NCBI RefSeq assembly: GCF_905475395.1
Contig: NC_058342.1
Coordinates: 22,230,640-22,294,639 of the forward strand
Length of the DNA stretch: 64,000 bases
Direction: 5' to 3'
From: Chrysoperla carnea
Lineage: Eukaryota; Arthropoda; Insecta; Neuroptera; Chrysopidae
The notes below the pieces were generated by a model. It worked only from the letters and a program-made list of their open reading frames with translations, made no database searches and had not been told where the DNA came from. How positions within the stretch are numbered: position 1 is the stretch's first letter; the number at the start of each line of letters is the position of its first letter. Below are positions 1 to 11,330 of this stretch, in pieces. A program made the position numbers and the translations under genes.

Positions 1-404
1 TGTATTTAATCAAATTTTTCGGTCGAATTTTTTTTCCGAAAAATATTGAACATTCTCAAAAATTTTTTTCTGCGTTCAATATTACAATTTGGGACTAAAT
101 TTATAATACATACTTTTCTGTACGGGTTGAGCATTCCATTACTTATTAACTTAATATTTTATGACTTATTAATTGAGAATAAAAAATAGATTTAATTTCT
201 TATACTTAATTTATTTAAAAATCTTTCGGATATGATCCTTAGAGAACAGACCAGCAAGTTTTAGATTTAGTAAATTTTAATAAAATTAATTTTAAAACTA
301 GCTTAGGAAAGATTTTATTAGATACATGTATTTCTTTTACTTTGAAATTTTGACAAATACGTGAAATGAAGTGAAATTTACAAAACTTTAAAAACCCTCT
401 ACAA
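1..404. other. AT-rich non-coding start of window
   Basis: I see no convincing codon structure, RNA or repeat boundary here. It is A/T-rich filler upstream of an interspersed repeat. Confidence 0.5.
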
Positions 405-728
405 ATTTTCGGGTATGGAACCCTGAAGTCGCATTTGAAACATATCTAAGGCACTCGCCATTAAATTGCCTTTTCCAAACTGAGCCGATTTGGAAGATCA
501 TCGCCAATTTTTAGTTTTTTCAGGTACGAAACCCTAAGTTCGAATTTGAAACATAACTAAGAACACTCTCCATTAAATTACCTTTCAAACACCACCAAAA
601 AATTAAAATCGGTTCTTGCGTTTAGGAGCTACGATGCCACAGACAGGCAGACACATAGACACACACACACACACACATATTGGTCAAACTTTTAACACCT
701 CTTTTTTTAGTTCGGGGGTTAAAAATTA
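405..728 (+). repeat. Interspersed repeat with internal duplication and CA tract
   Basis: Two related blocks lie about 112 bp apart (409-474 and 521-585). Both run from a GGTA(T/C)G-AACCCT motif through TTTGAAACATA to CCATTAAATT. They are followed by a GACAGGCAGACACA segment, a short (CA)n tract near 660-676, and a GGGGGTTAAAAA end. This arrangement looks like the 3' end of a dispersed insect retroelement; I infer the class only loosely. Confidence 0.55.
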
Positions 729-1890
729 AAATATTACGGTTTTAATTAAGGTTCTCTTCTACCTGTTAATGGTTACCTAAATGTTTCTAGGAAAATTCTT
801 AAAATAATTTTTTCATTCCAAATTCCATATGTAAATGTTCGTTTCAAATCATGTATCTAGATTCGAAAAATCGTCTCCAAAAATGACCTTTATTTCAAAA
901 AAATATTTTTTGAATTAGGATTTTTTAAATTTAAAATCGGCAAAAATTTTTTATGTATAGATTCCAAAACTGGTATTTTTTCTTGAGATATTTTTAAAAA
1001 TAATTTTGACTTTTTCAATTGCCCTCTTTTTGGAATGCAGTGCTGTTAAGATAAAAAAAACAATCTACAATTGCAAGCTACTATGTTTTATAGTTTCAGA
1101 TTGAAAGGTCTAGAAATCTTGAAGTTTCTCTAACTTTTAGAGTTCGTAGGATATAGAATGTTAACTGAAGACAAAGAATTTTCTTTGAGACAAGTTATAT
1201 TGTACAGGTTAAATAAAGCTACAAGATATCAATGGGGTGAGAGGATCTCTATCTCAGAAACAGTCGTCAATAGCAGTGTTTGAACATTAAGTGCAAAATT
1301 TTTTATAACACTTTTGGTCAATTTTGGCCTCTACATAATGCGTCTTCCACAAAGTTCATTTAAGCTAGTGTCGTACTCGTCTCCTATACTAAAAGCGTAA
1401 GGCCAGTTTTCTAAGTTTTTTTTCCTGTTATTGTCTAGTTTTTATTATATCGAATCAAAAACCTTTTGCTTGGTAAAAGTCGTGCCAGTTTCAAAAACGT
1501 AGTTTCGAGAAGAATGAATTTAATATTTTTTTATTAATGCCCCTTTGTATAGAATACCGGTTCGAATATCACGCAGGTAAATAACGTTACGCGAATATGG
1601 CTTTTTTTCTACATCGAATTTGGACATCGGACATCGAACATGGGACACGTAAAGCAATTTCTAGAACACAAAAAGGAATTTAGAACCCCACAAATCAGAA
1701 ATAGAACTGTACAATTTGTGTAAAACTGTACGTTAAAGAAAAGTTTGAACTCAGTAGTGCTTTTGATGAATACCAAAAGTAGCCAAAACATTTTTCGGAA
1801 AAAATCCCTTTCAATTTCATTAACAGTACTAAACTGTGCCTTGATTTGTGATGCTTTTTTAACTCAATTTTATATTATTTTTATTTATAG
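729..1890. other. Non-coding region upstream of LDH
   Basis: No gene is seen. The pyrimidine-rich stretch ending in TTTATTTATAG at 1890 is a plausible splice acceptor only 8 bases before the LDH start codon, so an untranslated first exon and the promoter probably lie further upstream in this stretch. I could not place them. Confidence 0.4.
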
Positions 1891-1898
1891 TAAAAATC

Positions 1899-4800
1899 AT
1901 GACAACAATGCAGAAATTATTCACAGAGGTCTCCCAGCCTGTTGCAACTGGAGGCAACAAAGTCACTATTGTTGGAGTTGGAGCTGTTGGAATGGTTTGT
2001 GCATATGCTCTTCTCACTGAGGTAAGTTTTAGTTGAAAGCATCTTTGTGTTTTTGATTTTGAAAATCTTAAATCAAATTGTATTAAATCTATATTAATTA
2101 CTTAAGGATGTATTGGTATTAAGGATGTTCATGTGTCTAACATTATAAATAGAGAAATACAAAAAATTATGATAATATAAAAAATTTTATCTCAGATTCT
2201 GTTTATGCAAAAAAAAAAACATTACCTAACGGCGCTCTCCAAAAAGAAAACATACAAAAACTATGGTTTTTGACGCTTTTATGAAATTTTTAGTGTATTT
2301 TATTACATTTACGTCATACAAATTGCCTAGTTGACTATACAGTTAACTACACAGCAGCCACAGGCCTACTTTAACTATGTACCTCGACACTGTTATACGA
2401 TCGAAAACAGCTTGAGACTAAAATGTTTATATAAGCACCGGCCACGTAACAATGGGAGGCCGCTAGGTCCCCAGATTTTTCTAGAATCTAATTACCAATA
2501 CAAAATATTTATTTTTTTAAACTTATTTGGTAAATCTTGTTTATTAAAAATTCTAAAAGTATTATTCTAAAATAAATTCGAGAAGTATTATACGATCGAA
2601 AACAGCTTGAGACTAAAATGTTTATATAAGCACCGGCCACGTAACAATGGGAGGCCGCTAGGTCCCCAGATTTTTCTAGAATCTAATTACCAATACAAAA
2701 TATTTATTTTTTTAAACTTATTTGGTAAATCTTGTTTATTAAAAATTCTAAAAGTATTATTCTAAAATAAATTCGAGAAGTATTATACGATCGAAAACAG
2801 CTTGAGACTAAAATGTTTATATAAGCACCGGCCACGTAACAATGGGAGGCCGCTAGGTCCCCAGATTTTTCTAGAATCTAATTACCAATACAAAATATTT
2901 ATTTTTTTAAACTTATTTGGTAAATCTTGTTTATTAAAAATTCTAAAAGTATTATTCTAAAATAAATTCGAGGAAGACGCGTTGAAAGTTTTTATACCCT
3001 GCATAGAAATATTAATAATACGAACTAAATTTTAGTATAGGTGTTCATAAAATCACTTAATTACTCCGTTTTCGTCTGTCGGTCATCACGATAACTCAAA
3101 ACTGAAAAGAGATATCGAGCTGAAATTTTTATATCGTGCTTAAAAGATAGAGAATTGAAAATGGTAGGTAAAAAATTTTTTTTGAAAAAGCTTAGAAAAA
3201 ATTTTCGCAAACTAAAACAAGTGGCGATCAAATATAATGTCAAATTATAAATCCGTAAGAGCAGATAGATTGCGGCTTACTAAATAGGCGAGGCGAGGTT
3301 AATGTAACTCAAATGACCCGTTTGTGATTGAGTGGTTATCTAACTACACCAAAAAACAACTTTAAGTGCAAAACAATAGAGTTGAGTTTTCTGACTTTTG
3401 TCCGGAAAGGTATAAATAATTCACTGTGAGACGGTCAATCGACTTCAAATTTTTATGGCAAATGTATTATTATATTCTTAATAAGTATACACAAATTTAG
3501 AATTTTCTGTCGATATACCCAAAACGAGACAACAGCCTTAAGTTACTATTAAATATATAAATTTGATTGCAGAGATTGACAAACGAGTTAGTCCTGATGG
3601 ATATGGTTAAAGATAAATTGCAAGGTGAAATGTTAGATTTACAACATGGTGCAGCATTTTTAAGAAATGTTTCAGTTAAAAGTAGCACTGATGGTAAGTA
3701 AATATTTAAACCAAGTATAGACTAGAAACTGGTGATTCAAAAATAGTTTAGATTAAACCTTATGAAAAATTGATTAAATAGGATTCTATTCAATTTTTTC
3801 TAAAAGTCGGGCATGGGGATTCTGTAAAAAAACTTGGATGCCAGATAGGGTTAAGTAGTGAAAAACTGGGTACACAAACAAACCGGATATTATGAAAATT
3901 ACAGGATTTCATGTTATAGCTAAATGTAAGTTGGAAAATGTACTTATTTGTATAATATATGCCCATGTGTGTATAGGCAAATACACATACAGATATGTAT
4001 AACTACATGCATACGTGTGTTTTTTAATGTAAGGGTGTTGTTTTTTAATTCTTGTTTTTTTGAAGAATATGTTACGAAATTCAAAAAACAAGCAGTGTTA
4101 AATGTCCAGTGGATCAATAATATGAAGTGTTAAGATCAATATTTTAAGCTACATATATACGTACATGATTTTTTACAATTAAATTACAATAATTTTTTTT
4201 ATATAAATGAGTACATTTTCCAACTTAAATTTAGCGATAACTTGAAATCCTGTCATTTTCATGATTTGTGACCATGGGAACTTTTATTCACAATGACTTA
4301 AACTATCATTCTCCAAAATTTGAAAAATTTTTGACCCAAAAAAATTCACATTACATATAATTTGTGCGAGGTCCTTTCGAATAATTTTAGGCTAAAAAAA
4401 GATCGAAATTCGCATTCAGGAGGTACAAATACAACCACAGGAACTCCCATAGTACTCGAACTTTTTAATAGACAATGGTCAAAACCGTTCTTCTAACATT
4501 TTAAATAAAATTTATGATAATGGAGCACTTACAATTTTTTGTGGACCAACCTGTATACTATTATAAAAATTCCACTCTCTATAAAGTAAACAAAAAACAA
4601 TTAATGTATAATTTATTTTTAGATTATTCACTTACAAAGAATTCACGTATCGTTATAATAACGGCTGGAGCCCGTCAACGCGAAGGTGAATCTCGGCTTG
4701 CTTTGGTTCAACGTAACACAGATATTTTTAAATCAATCATACCACAAATCATGAAATACAATTCAGACACTATATTACTGGTGGTCAGTAACCCTGTTGA

Positions 4801-7371
4801 TATACTCACATATGTTGCATGGAAGTTGAGTGGATTGCCTATACATAAAGTTATTGGCTCTGGAACAAATTTAGATACATCACGTTTTAAGTTTTTAATT
4901 TCGGAAAAATTAAATATTGCACCGTCTAGCTGCCATGGATGGATTATTGGGGAACATGGTGATAATAGCGGTATGGATTTTTTGTTTTAAATATAGAATT
5001 TTTCCCGAAATTATTAGCCTAGAAACAAGAATATTTTGTTGAATATTTTTCCCTTTTCAGGTAAATTCAGAAATACACTTTAAAAAAATTAAAATATTTA
5101 CTAAATTTTACAGCACCTGTATTTCTGAACAAAATTAGAATCATTTCAGAACTATTATAAATGAATACCGACTCTGGATGGAAAAATGGAAAACAAAATG
5201 TGAAAATAATTCCGCCATACCAGAGTCGGTAGCTCATCTCATTGAAGCATGCGATCAAGATTTGTAGCGTGACTCTTCCGGCCAGCGTAGCTACCGCAGA
5301 GAGATCGTTTTCTACTGATTAATAATTTATTTGATATTTTCAGACTTTTTCTGACTCTTTCAGAGATAGTTTTACTTCACATATTCTTTTTCTGAATTTC
5401 AAACAAAATATTCTGAGTTCCAGAACAAATTTATTTCCATAAGGGTCCTTTTATAGGACATAATGGGTGGCTGATTAATATTTTCTCCCCGAGCGTTTGG
5501 AGGTTTCCCTACAGCCTTCTTTATTTCAAATAGGAGGCTATAAAAACAAAAATGGAGGTAACATTTAACAACAAATTTACTATTGTAAACATATATGTAC
5601 TTCTCTTATATGGTCAGTTTCTTTAAGTGGAATCTGTTCCGGAAAAGTGAGACAGATAGTGTCTTCTGTTCCCTATCCTCTGAGTGACTAAGCTTGTTCT
5701 GCGCATCTGTTACTGTTATTCAGAGAATTATCAAGTTGACAAGCGTATGCATCGTGACCAATGTCTCTCGGCACCGTAATGTAGGATATTCCGTCCCATA
5801 CCTACTAGCCATATAAGAGTATTACATACATGATTGTAAAAAAACTTCCGATATCGGTCTGTTTCCTAAATGTATTTTTCCCTAGGTCTCTTTTCTGGGC
5901 TAATTTTTCGAATAATTTACTTAAATATTATCCCCTGTAAAATTATATAAATTTAACATATTGGCTTCAATTTATAGTTCCAGTATGGTCCAGCGTAAAT
6001 GTATCAGGTGTAAGATTGACCGAAATAAATCCAAAAATTGGAACAGCTGAGGATGAAGAAAATTGGTTACAGCTTCATAAAGAAGTGGTTAACAGTGCTT
6101 ATACAATAATCAAATTGAAAGGTTATACATCATGGGCTATTGGTCTTAGCGTTGCTGACATTTGTCGCGGTCTTATAAGAAATAATAATAATCTGTATGC
6201 TGTTTCTACGCTAGTCAAGGTAGTATACATTTTCTGCATTCTATTCGTTAAAACTCTCCGAGTTCGATGTTTTGTAGACATATATCATATGCGATATGTA
6301 TCAGATGTGAGATGCTTGTAAGTGCCAATGCCGAACGGAACGTTCTTGTTGGAATATGATGTGGAAATTTGTCTTATATATTTAAACGAGCAATTATTGT
6401 ATATATATATAAGCAATCTTGGAAACGGCTTCAACGATTTTCATGAAAATGAATATGCAGGGGTTTTATGGGGGCGAAAAATCGATCTAGCTAGGTTCTA
6501 TTCTTAGAAAATTTCGTCTTATCCGTGTTTTCAGGAAAAAACTGAAACAAACTGTAAAATACGACTCTTCCTGACATCTATTGGTGTGTATCGTAGTTAA
6601 CGAAATAAAGTACATTAGCGGGACATTCAAATTGGTATTTGTGTCGAGATATTTTAAACGGTTCTTGTATTAGTGATAAAATTTGTGTCTTTTTAACCCA
6701 CAAAATACCGAGCAAAGCTTCTTATTCCGAGCAAAGCTTCGTTCCAGATTCTTATTAAATTTATACAAGTAAAATAAATTTACTACTTACTTTATGACGC
6801 ATTTTCAAATCTGGTAATCGCATGATAATTTTCTTTAAAATATATTGGCAAAATCACCTAAAAGGGTTTAAGTGATAATGCCTTATTTTTATAATATTTT
6901 CCTGAAAACTTCTAATTCCACAACTTCTGTGACGACTTTGCTCCCAAGATCGATGGATTCATTTGACTTCAAAGTTTCAGATTCAAACATTCTTAACGTA
7001 AATTGAGTTTGTGTTAAGAAAATTCCTTTTGATAGTGACAACTTCTCAAACCCTTTTGAGCAAACATATAACACGGAAAGGTAAAAATCCTATTTCAAGC
7101 ACCTAATGAGGATATACTACCACCTTAATAATAGTTTGCTGCTCACGAAAGTTTTTTTTTTTGTACGTCTAATATTAACAAAGACATTTTTTTTAAATTC
7201 TTTTAGGGATTCCATAATATTAAAGAAGAAGTATTCTTATCACTGCCAGCCGCTTTGGGTTGTAATGGTATCACACAAGTGGTAAATCAAAAATTAACAC
7301 CTAGTGAAGTACAACAATTACAGGAATCTGCAAGGGTTATAGCTGAAGTTCAAAGTGGTATACGATTTTAA
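1899..7371 (+). CDS. Ldh: L-lactate dehydrogenase (five exons, 332 aa)
   Basis: This cytosolic enzyme interconverts pyruvate and L-lactate with NADH/NAD+. Coding exons are 1899-2021, 3573-3693, 4623-4970, 5978-6219 and 7207-7371. All introns are GT-AG, and the joined 999 nt stay in frame to TAA, giving the family's usual length. Exon 1 holds the nucleotide-binding glycine loop GVGAVG (about residues 26-31). Exon 3 holds [10 protein letters not shown], whose Gln is the lactate-type rather than malate-type residue, then LDTSRF (substrate Arg) and the catalytic His in GEHGDNS. Exons 4 and 5 complete the C-terminal domain. An acceptor-like TTTATAG ends at 1890, suggesting a 5' UTR intron. No AATAAA was found soon after the stop; TATAAA near 7468 may serve. 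Introns carry a tandem repeat and several TIR elements, but no coding damage is visible. Confidence 0.97.
2160..2340 (+). repeat. Dispersed repeat, partner at 22.1 kb
   Basis: The stretch from CAGATTCTGTTTATGCA through GGCGC(T)CTCCAAAAAG to AAATTGCCTAGTTGACTA reappears, diverged, at about 22085-22220 in the same orientation. It lies in LDH intron 1 immediately before the 195-bp tandem array. I could not classify it. Confidence 0.6.
2394..2973 (+). repeat. Tandem repeat, three copies of 195 bp
   Basis: Copies begin at 2394, 2589 and 2784, each with TATACGATCGAAAACAGC. They read as identical through a GC-richer core (CACCGGCCACGTAAC) and an AT-rich tail ending TAAATTCGAG. The third copy breaks off at 2973. 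The array lies wholly inside LDH intron 1, leaving its splice sites untouched. The lack of visible divergence implies very recent expansion, gene conversion or an assembly duplication. Confidence 0.9.
2990..3165 (+). repeat. Family A repeat, fragment
   Basis: This partial copy of the window's commonest repeat matches the segment 'GTATAGGTGTTCATAAAATCAC' through 'GATAACTCAAAACTGAAAAG' to 'ATATCGAGCTGAAATTTTTA'. Fuller copies occur at 15.4, 26.3, 40.8 and 50.6 kb. Confidence 0.7.
3891..4262. mobile_element. TIR element in LDH intron 2
   Basis: The left arm 3891-3955 (TGAAAATTACAGGATTTCATG...) and the right arm 4198-4262 are reverse complements with about nine mismatches over some 64 bp. They bracket about 240 bp of AT-rich sequence with no coding capacity. 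This looks like a small non-autonomous DNA transposon; no target duplication was identified. Confidence 0.7.
5166..5231. repeat. Short inverted repeat
   Basis: TACCGACTCTGG at 5166-5177 is exactly complementary to CCAGAGTCGGTA at 5220-5231, with a 42-bp loop, in LDH intron 3. It is probably the remnant of a small palindromic insertion. Confidence 0.5.
5590..5832. mobile_element. Small TIR element in LDH intron 3
   Basis: CATATATGTACTTCTCTTATATGG at 5590-5613 pairs with the complement at 5809-5832 (20 of 24 positions). The interior is non-coding and richer in GC than its surroundings. It is likely a MITE. Confidence 0.5.
6500..6650 (+). repeat. Dispersed repeat, partner at 54.5 kb
   Basis: The stretch from CCGTGTTTTCAGGAAAAAACTG through CTTCCTGACAT to ACATTCAAATTGGTAT recurs in the same orientation at 54528-54778. 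The distal copy holds about 100 extra bases in the middle. A nearby GGGGGCGAAAAATCGATCTA motif (6469-6488) may belong to the same element. It lies in LDH intron 4. Confidence 0.6.
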
Positions 7372-7657
7372 CTTGATTTGTTTGAAACTATTGCATGTAA
7401 ACTTATTGTGTTGTGTATTGTCAATTTAAATGTATTTATTGTTTTTATTTTGCTTGTGATCAACATTTTATAAATATTTAAATTATTGATGCTTAAGCTT
7501 TTGTTTATTTATGAAAATCCTAGAGCTGTATGCATGTGGGTAAGATTGTTCGCCATTTTTGTTCTAGTGTCAAATGGACAAAGAGTTTCAAAAAGTATTT
7601 TAATATGATTTACTGTAGTCTTGGAGGCAGCTATACCAAGTTTTAGCTTTTTACTTA

Positions 7658-8358
7658 TATAGTGTGTCCTCGGATAGAGGTAACTATACTTGTAAATTTT
7701 CTTATTTTTCATTTTAAGACAAAAATTTGCTTATTCTGAAATGTAGGCATATTTAAAACTTCTAAATAATGTACAGGGTAGACAAAAAATAGAAATCACT
7801 ATTTTTTTTTTTGGTTAACTACCCTTCCTTTTTATAAGTTGACAAAATGTTATTCAGAAAAGTTGCTCGCAATTAACAATTATGACTCTTTACAAAATAT
7901 CAAGAAGATCCGTTTACTTTAATTATATCATCATTTTATTTGAACAAAAGTTGTAATTACAAAAAAACATAACAAAGAAATAATAATAAATCAATTAAGA
8001 TGTACTATTCGAGAGTGTATTTTTTTGTGGACTAGGCTAGAAAATTAATTTTCTCGGATAAACATTCACTAAGAATGGAATTGTCAAAGTTGGAAAGAAC
8101 TTCCTGAAATTCACTCATGAATTTGTATCTTGAGTCATAATTGTTAATTTCGAGCAACCTTTCTTTAGTAACATTTTGTCAACTTAAAAAGTATGGGTAG
8201 TTAACCAAAAAAAAAAAAAGAAAGTGATACCAAATTTTTAAATATTCCTACATACTTTGGAGAATAAGCAAAATTTTTATGAAGAATGACTTTTTTTCTT
8301 AAAATGCAAAATAATAAAATTTACAAGTATAGTAACTTCTATCCGAGGACACACTGTA
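7658..8358. mobile_element. Fold-back element with ~240-bp inverted arms
   Basis: The left end TATAGTGTGTCCTCGGATAG (7658) mirrors the right end CCGAGGACACACTGTA (to 8358). Complementarity, with indels, continues inward for about 240 bp on each side, including GGTTAACTACCC and TTGACAAAATGTTA blocks. The interior of roughly 220 bp is non-coding. TA ends and the TGTGTCC terminus suggest a Tc1/mariner-type MITE; the class is inference. It lies about 290 bp beyond the LDH stop. Confidence 0.75.
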
Positions 8359-10069
8359 TAATAAAAATTTTCATATGCGCAGAAAAATAAAAGTGGTTTC
8401 ACTAAAAGAAACGAGCTTCCGTAATTTTTTGCATGTTAATCGGAAACTGTGCATTTTAGAGAAAAAATAGGCTAGTCCAAAGTTATCGGGCGTAAAAGTT
8501 CTAATCGATTTGTATATAGCTTTTTCTTACCTTTCATATCTTCTGAAAAATCTACATGAATTTACAACTTTCCTTGTTTTTGGAGGTTTTTTTTTTAAAA
8601 CTTTGCATTTTAGGGAAAAACGACTGATAAAAGTTGTTAAGCATAAATTTTGTCTCCATTCTGTTTACTCTAAGTGAAACTGCTAAGGTATTTTGAAGTA
8701 AAAAGGGCGAAATAAATAATTTCTTATCTCAATATTTACTACTTGAGAGCACGTATCATATGGTCTAGCAAGATTCATTTCATGACCTTCTGTGATTCAA
8801 ATTGCATTGCAAAATAAAAAACGTATATTAGACACTAGCAGTTCCCTGTTTTGACCTTTCTTGTCGTCAGTTATCCCCCCTACATAACACTCGAAATATA
8901 TGTTGAAAAATTATGAAACCAAATTACTTTGCTTTTAAAATCGAAATCGTCCATTGAAGCTGACGGATAACTGCTAGTGCATGATGTTATATAGCTTATA
9001 GCCTTGTTTCGATTTTCCGTTCATTAGATAGATAGATTTTTAAAAAGTACACAATTTTTTAAAAAATATATTTGAGTTTTTTTGCTGTTGTCCTACTTTT
9101 TAAATGTCCTGTATACTTTTAAGAACACCCGGTACATAATTATTGTATGAAAGTTCGTATTTGAGACTTAAACAAACAGATGTCGTAATTTTTCGAAAGA
9201 AAACGGAGCCTTATATACTTCCTTGATTTTTGCGACGTTTTTCGAATGATATCTCCAACTCAAATCTCAGATTTGTATCATTAATAGGTGATACGTCTCC
9301 TCGAGTAGTTAATATTGTAACAAAAAAAAAATTTTAATCTTTCTTTTCTTAAATATGAAAGCGGCTACACTCAAAGTGAGGTACACTATATGTATCTCAT
9401 CGTCACAAAATTTGCACGGTTTTTACCATTCTAATTGATATTACAATTATCACTTAGAATGGTAAAACCTGTGCAAATTTTGTGACGCAGAAATGTCTGT
9501 GTTTGAAATGTAGACATAATTAGAATCTGATATTTAAATAATTGAGAGCTTTAAATTATGAATTTGAATATCATTTTTAGGTCTAAATTTCGATTTAAAA
9601 CAATAAAAAAAACAATCATGAGGTTTGCCTAATTTATTAAGATTTTGATTTTTAAGTCTCAAATTGTAAGTATTCATCAAAATCAAGGTATTGCAAGCTA
9701 TTTTGGACATGGTTGTACTTGAAAGATGAATAAAAAATTGGCAATTAAGAAATAATGGCAACAATAAGGGTTTGATTTTGATTAAATTTTATTTATTTGT
9801 TTAAAAGTGTGTATACAATAAAAAAAATTCCTTTAACGTTTTGTGTTTATATTTTTTTTTCATCCCCTAAACAGAACAAATTAGTTATTTATTATTAATT
9901 TATTTTTAAGATCCGGATTTTAGGGCAGAAAAAGATACAAATATGTAGTTAAAGTATTATTTTAACCATAAAATGACAGTAAATCCCTCAACAAGGTTTC
10001 TTAAGCCCTTGTTGCAACCTATACAAGTTTCTCATTCTCAGAATTTGAGAAACTTATAAAATTTATACC
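8359..10069. other. Non-coding interval
   Basis: No gene is recognised. The only clear structure is the hairpin at 9401-9487. The rest is AT-rich sequence with homopolymer runs. Confidence 0.45.
9401..9487. repeat. Inverted repeat / hairpin, 33-bp arms
   Basis: CGTCACAAAATTTGCACGG... at 9401-9433 pairs with ...CTGTGCAAATTTTGTGACG at 9455-9487 with two or three mismatches and a loop of about 21 bp. The structure would fold stably as RNA or cruciform DNA; it is probably a short MITE. Confidence 0.7.
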
Positions 10070-10350
10070 TTGTATATATTAAAAATATTGACGCTACGAA
10101 CAAAATTTTGGTATAGATGTTCATAAAATCACCTATTTAGTCCATTTCCGGTTGTCCGTCCACCTGCCTGTCTGTGAACACGATAACTAAAAAACAAAAA
10201 GATATATCAAACTGAAATGACCCATCTTATAAACCGTTACCCCACCCATCTTCAGATAGAACAAAAGTCTAATTGTATAAGTGTTCCTTATAAAAAAAAT
10301 TAACAACTTTTGTTTGAAATATTTTTTCGTAAACATCACTGTTTACTCGT
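10070..10350 (+). repeat. Family A repeat, internally deleted copy
   Basis: It carries the family landmarks TTAAAAATATTGACGCTACGA, GGTATAGATGTTCATAAAATC, a GTCCGTCCACCTGCCTGTC stretch, ACCCATCTTATAAACCGTTA and TCGTAAACATCACTGTTTAC. The middle segment seen in other copies is missing. Confidence 0.75.
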
Positions 10351-10914
10351 AAGGGCGCAAATTAGATTAGAAATATTATATAGTATAATAATAATCGGGT
10401 TTAACCTCCGTTTTTCAGATATCTATCTATAACAGTGGCCACCCACATCATTATTTTTAAAATCTTGTTTTATACTATATCCACTGAGGAAATGAGAAGA
10501 AAGATACTCTATATCCACTGAAATACAAAGTTGTAAAGAGGAACGGGGCGTAAAGAGACAGGAAAATTGACGCAGACGAACGGGACAGTAAATTCGCTCT
10601 AGCAAATGTCTCAAGCGAACTTTTAAACATTCACTTCACAAAAAAGATAAATGGCTAGTTTGTTTAAAATAAACAAAAATTGATACTTATTTCGAAAATA
10701 AAGTTAGATGTGGAAAAAATTTATTATTGATTTCAATTTCAGTCTACCATCGTCAGGTTGACAACAATCAATCATCAAATTTTATCAAAGAAACCGTAAT
10801 AAAGTCAGTTAAATTATTAATAACCAAGTATATGTAAGATGTTAAAACAATTAACTCTGTTACCTGTTATTATCACTTATTCCGCCTAAAATTCGGTTTT
10901 ATTTAAATAAATTA

Positions 10915-11330
10915 ATGTTTTATAAAAATGTTTTTTCTCCAATGTAAATTATGCTGTAGAGACTTCCACTTTCTCGTGAAGTTTGTAATAAAACATTTAG
11001 ATACATAAAGGCAAAATATTTTATTACAAACTTCACATGACAATGGTTTTTTCCAGTATGAATCCATATCCATTTGCCTAAAATTAAAGTTGCATTGGGA
11101 AAATATTTCATCACAAATAGCACTTGTTTCTCTAACAAGAGTTCGTTTATGTGAAACTAATCTGTTTGATTGTGTAAAAGATTCATCACAATTATCCCAT
11201 GAAAATAGTTTTTCCCGGTATGAATTCGTTCATATTAAATTTCGACCACAAACAGCACATGAACACAGTTTTTTCTTCGTTGTATGTTAATGTCTTTGTC
11301 TGTAATTTTCCGTAGACATTAATATTGAAT
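10915..11330 (-). pseudogene. Decayed C2H2 zinc-finger gene relic
   Basis: Read on the minus strand, conceptual pieces resemble successive C2H2 fingers: KKLCSCAVCGRNL, then ERIHTGKN in another frame, then CDESFTQSNRLVSHKR, then CDEIFSQCNFN, then KKPLSCEVCNKIF. The pieces are spread over more than one frame with stops between them, and several Cys/His ligands are lost. The typical linker H-T-G-K survives near 11055 and 11220. It resembles the zinc-finger genes at 42 and 61.5 kb in finger style, but no psi-K-x-E N-terminus is visible. I am confident of the zinc-finger origin, less of the limits. Confidence 0.7.

Noticed and set aside
4514..4622. Upstream extension of the open frame before LDH exon 3
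   Set aside because: A clear acceptor (TTTATTTTTAG) ends at 4622, and the joined protein matches LDH only from there; the upstream codons are intron.
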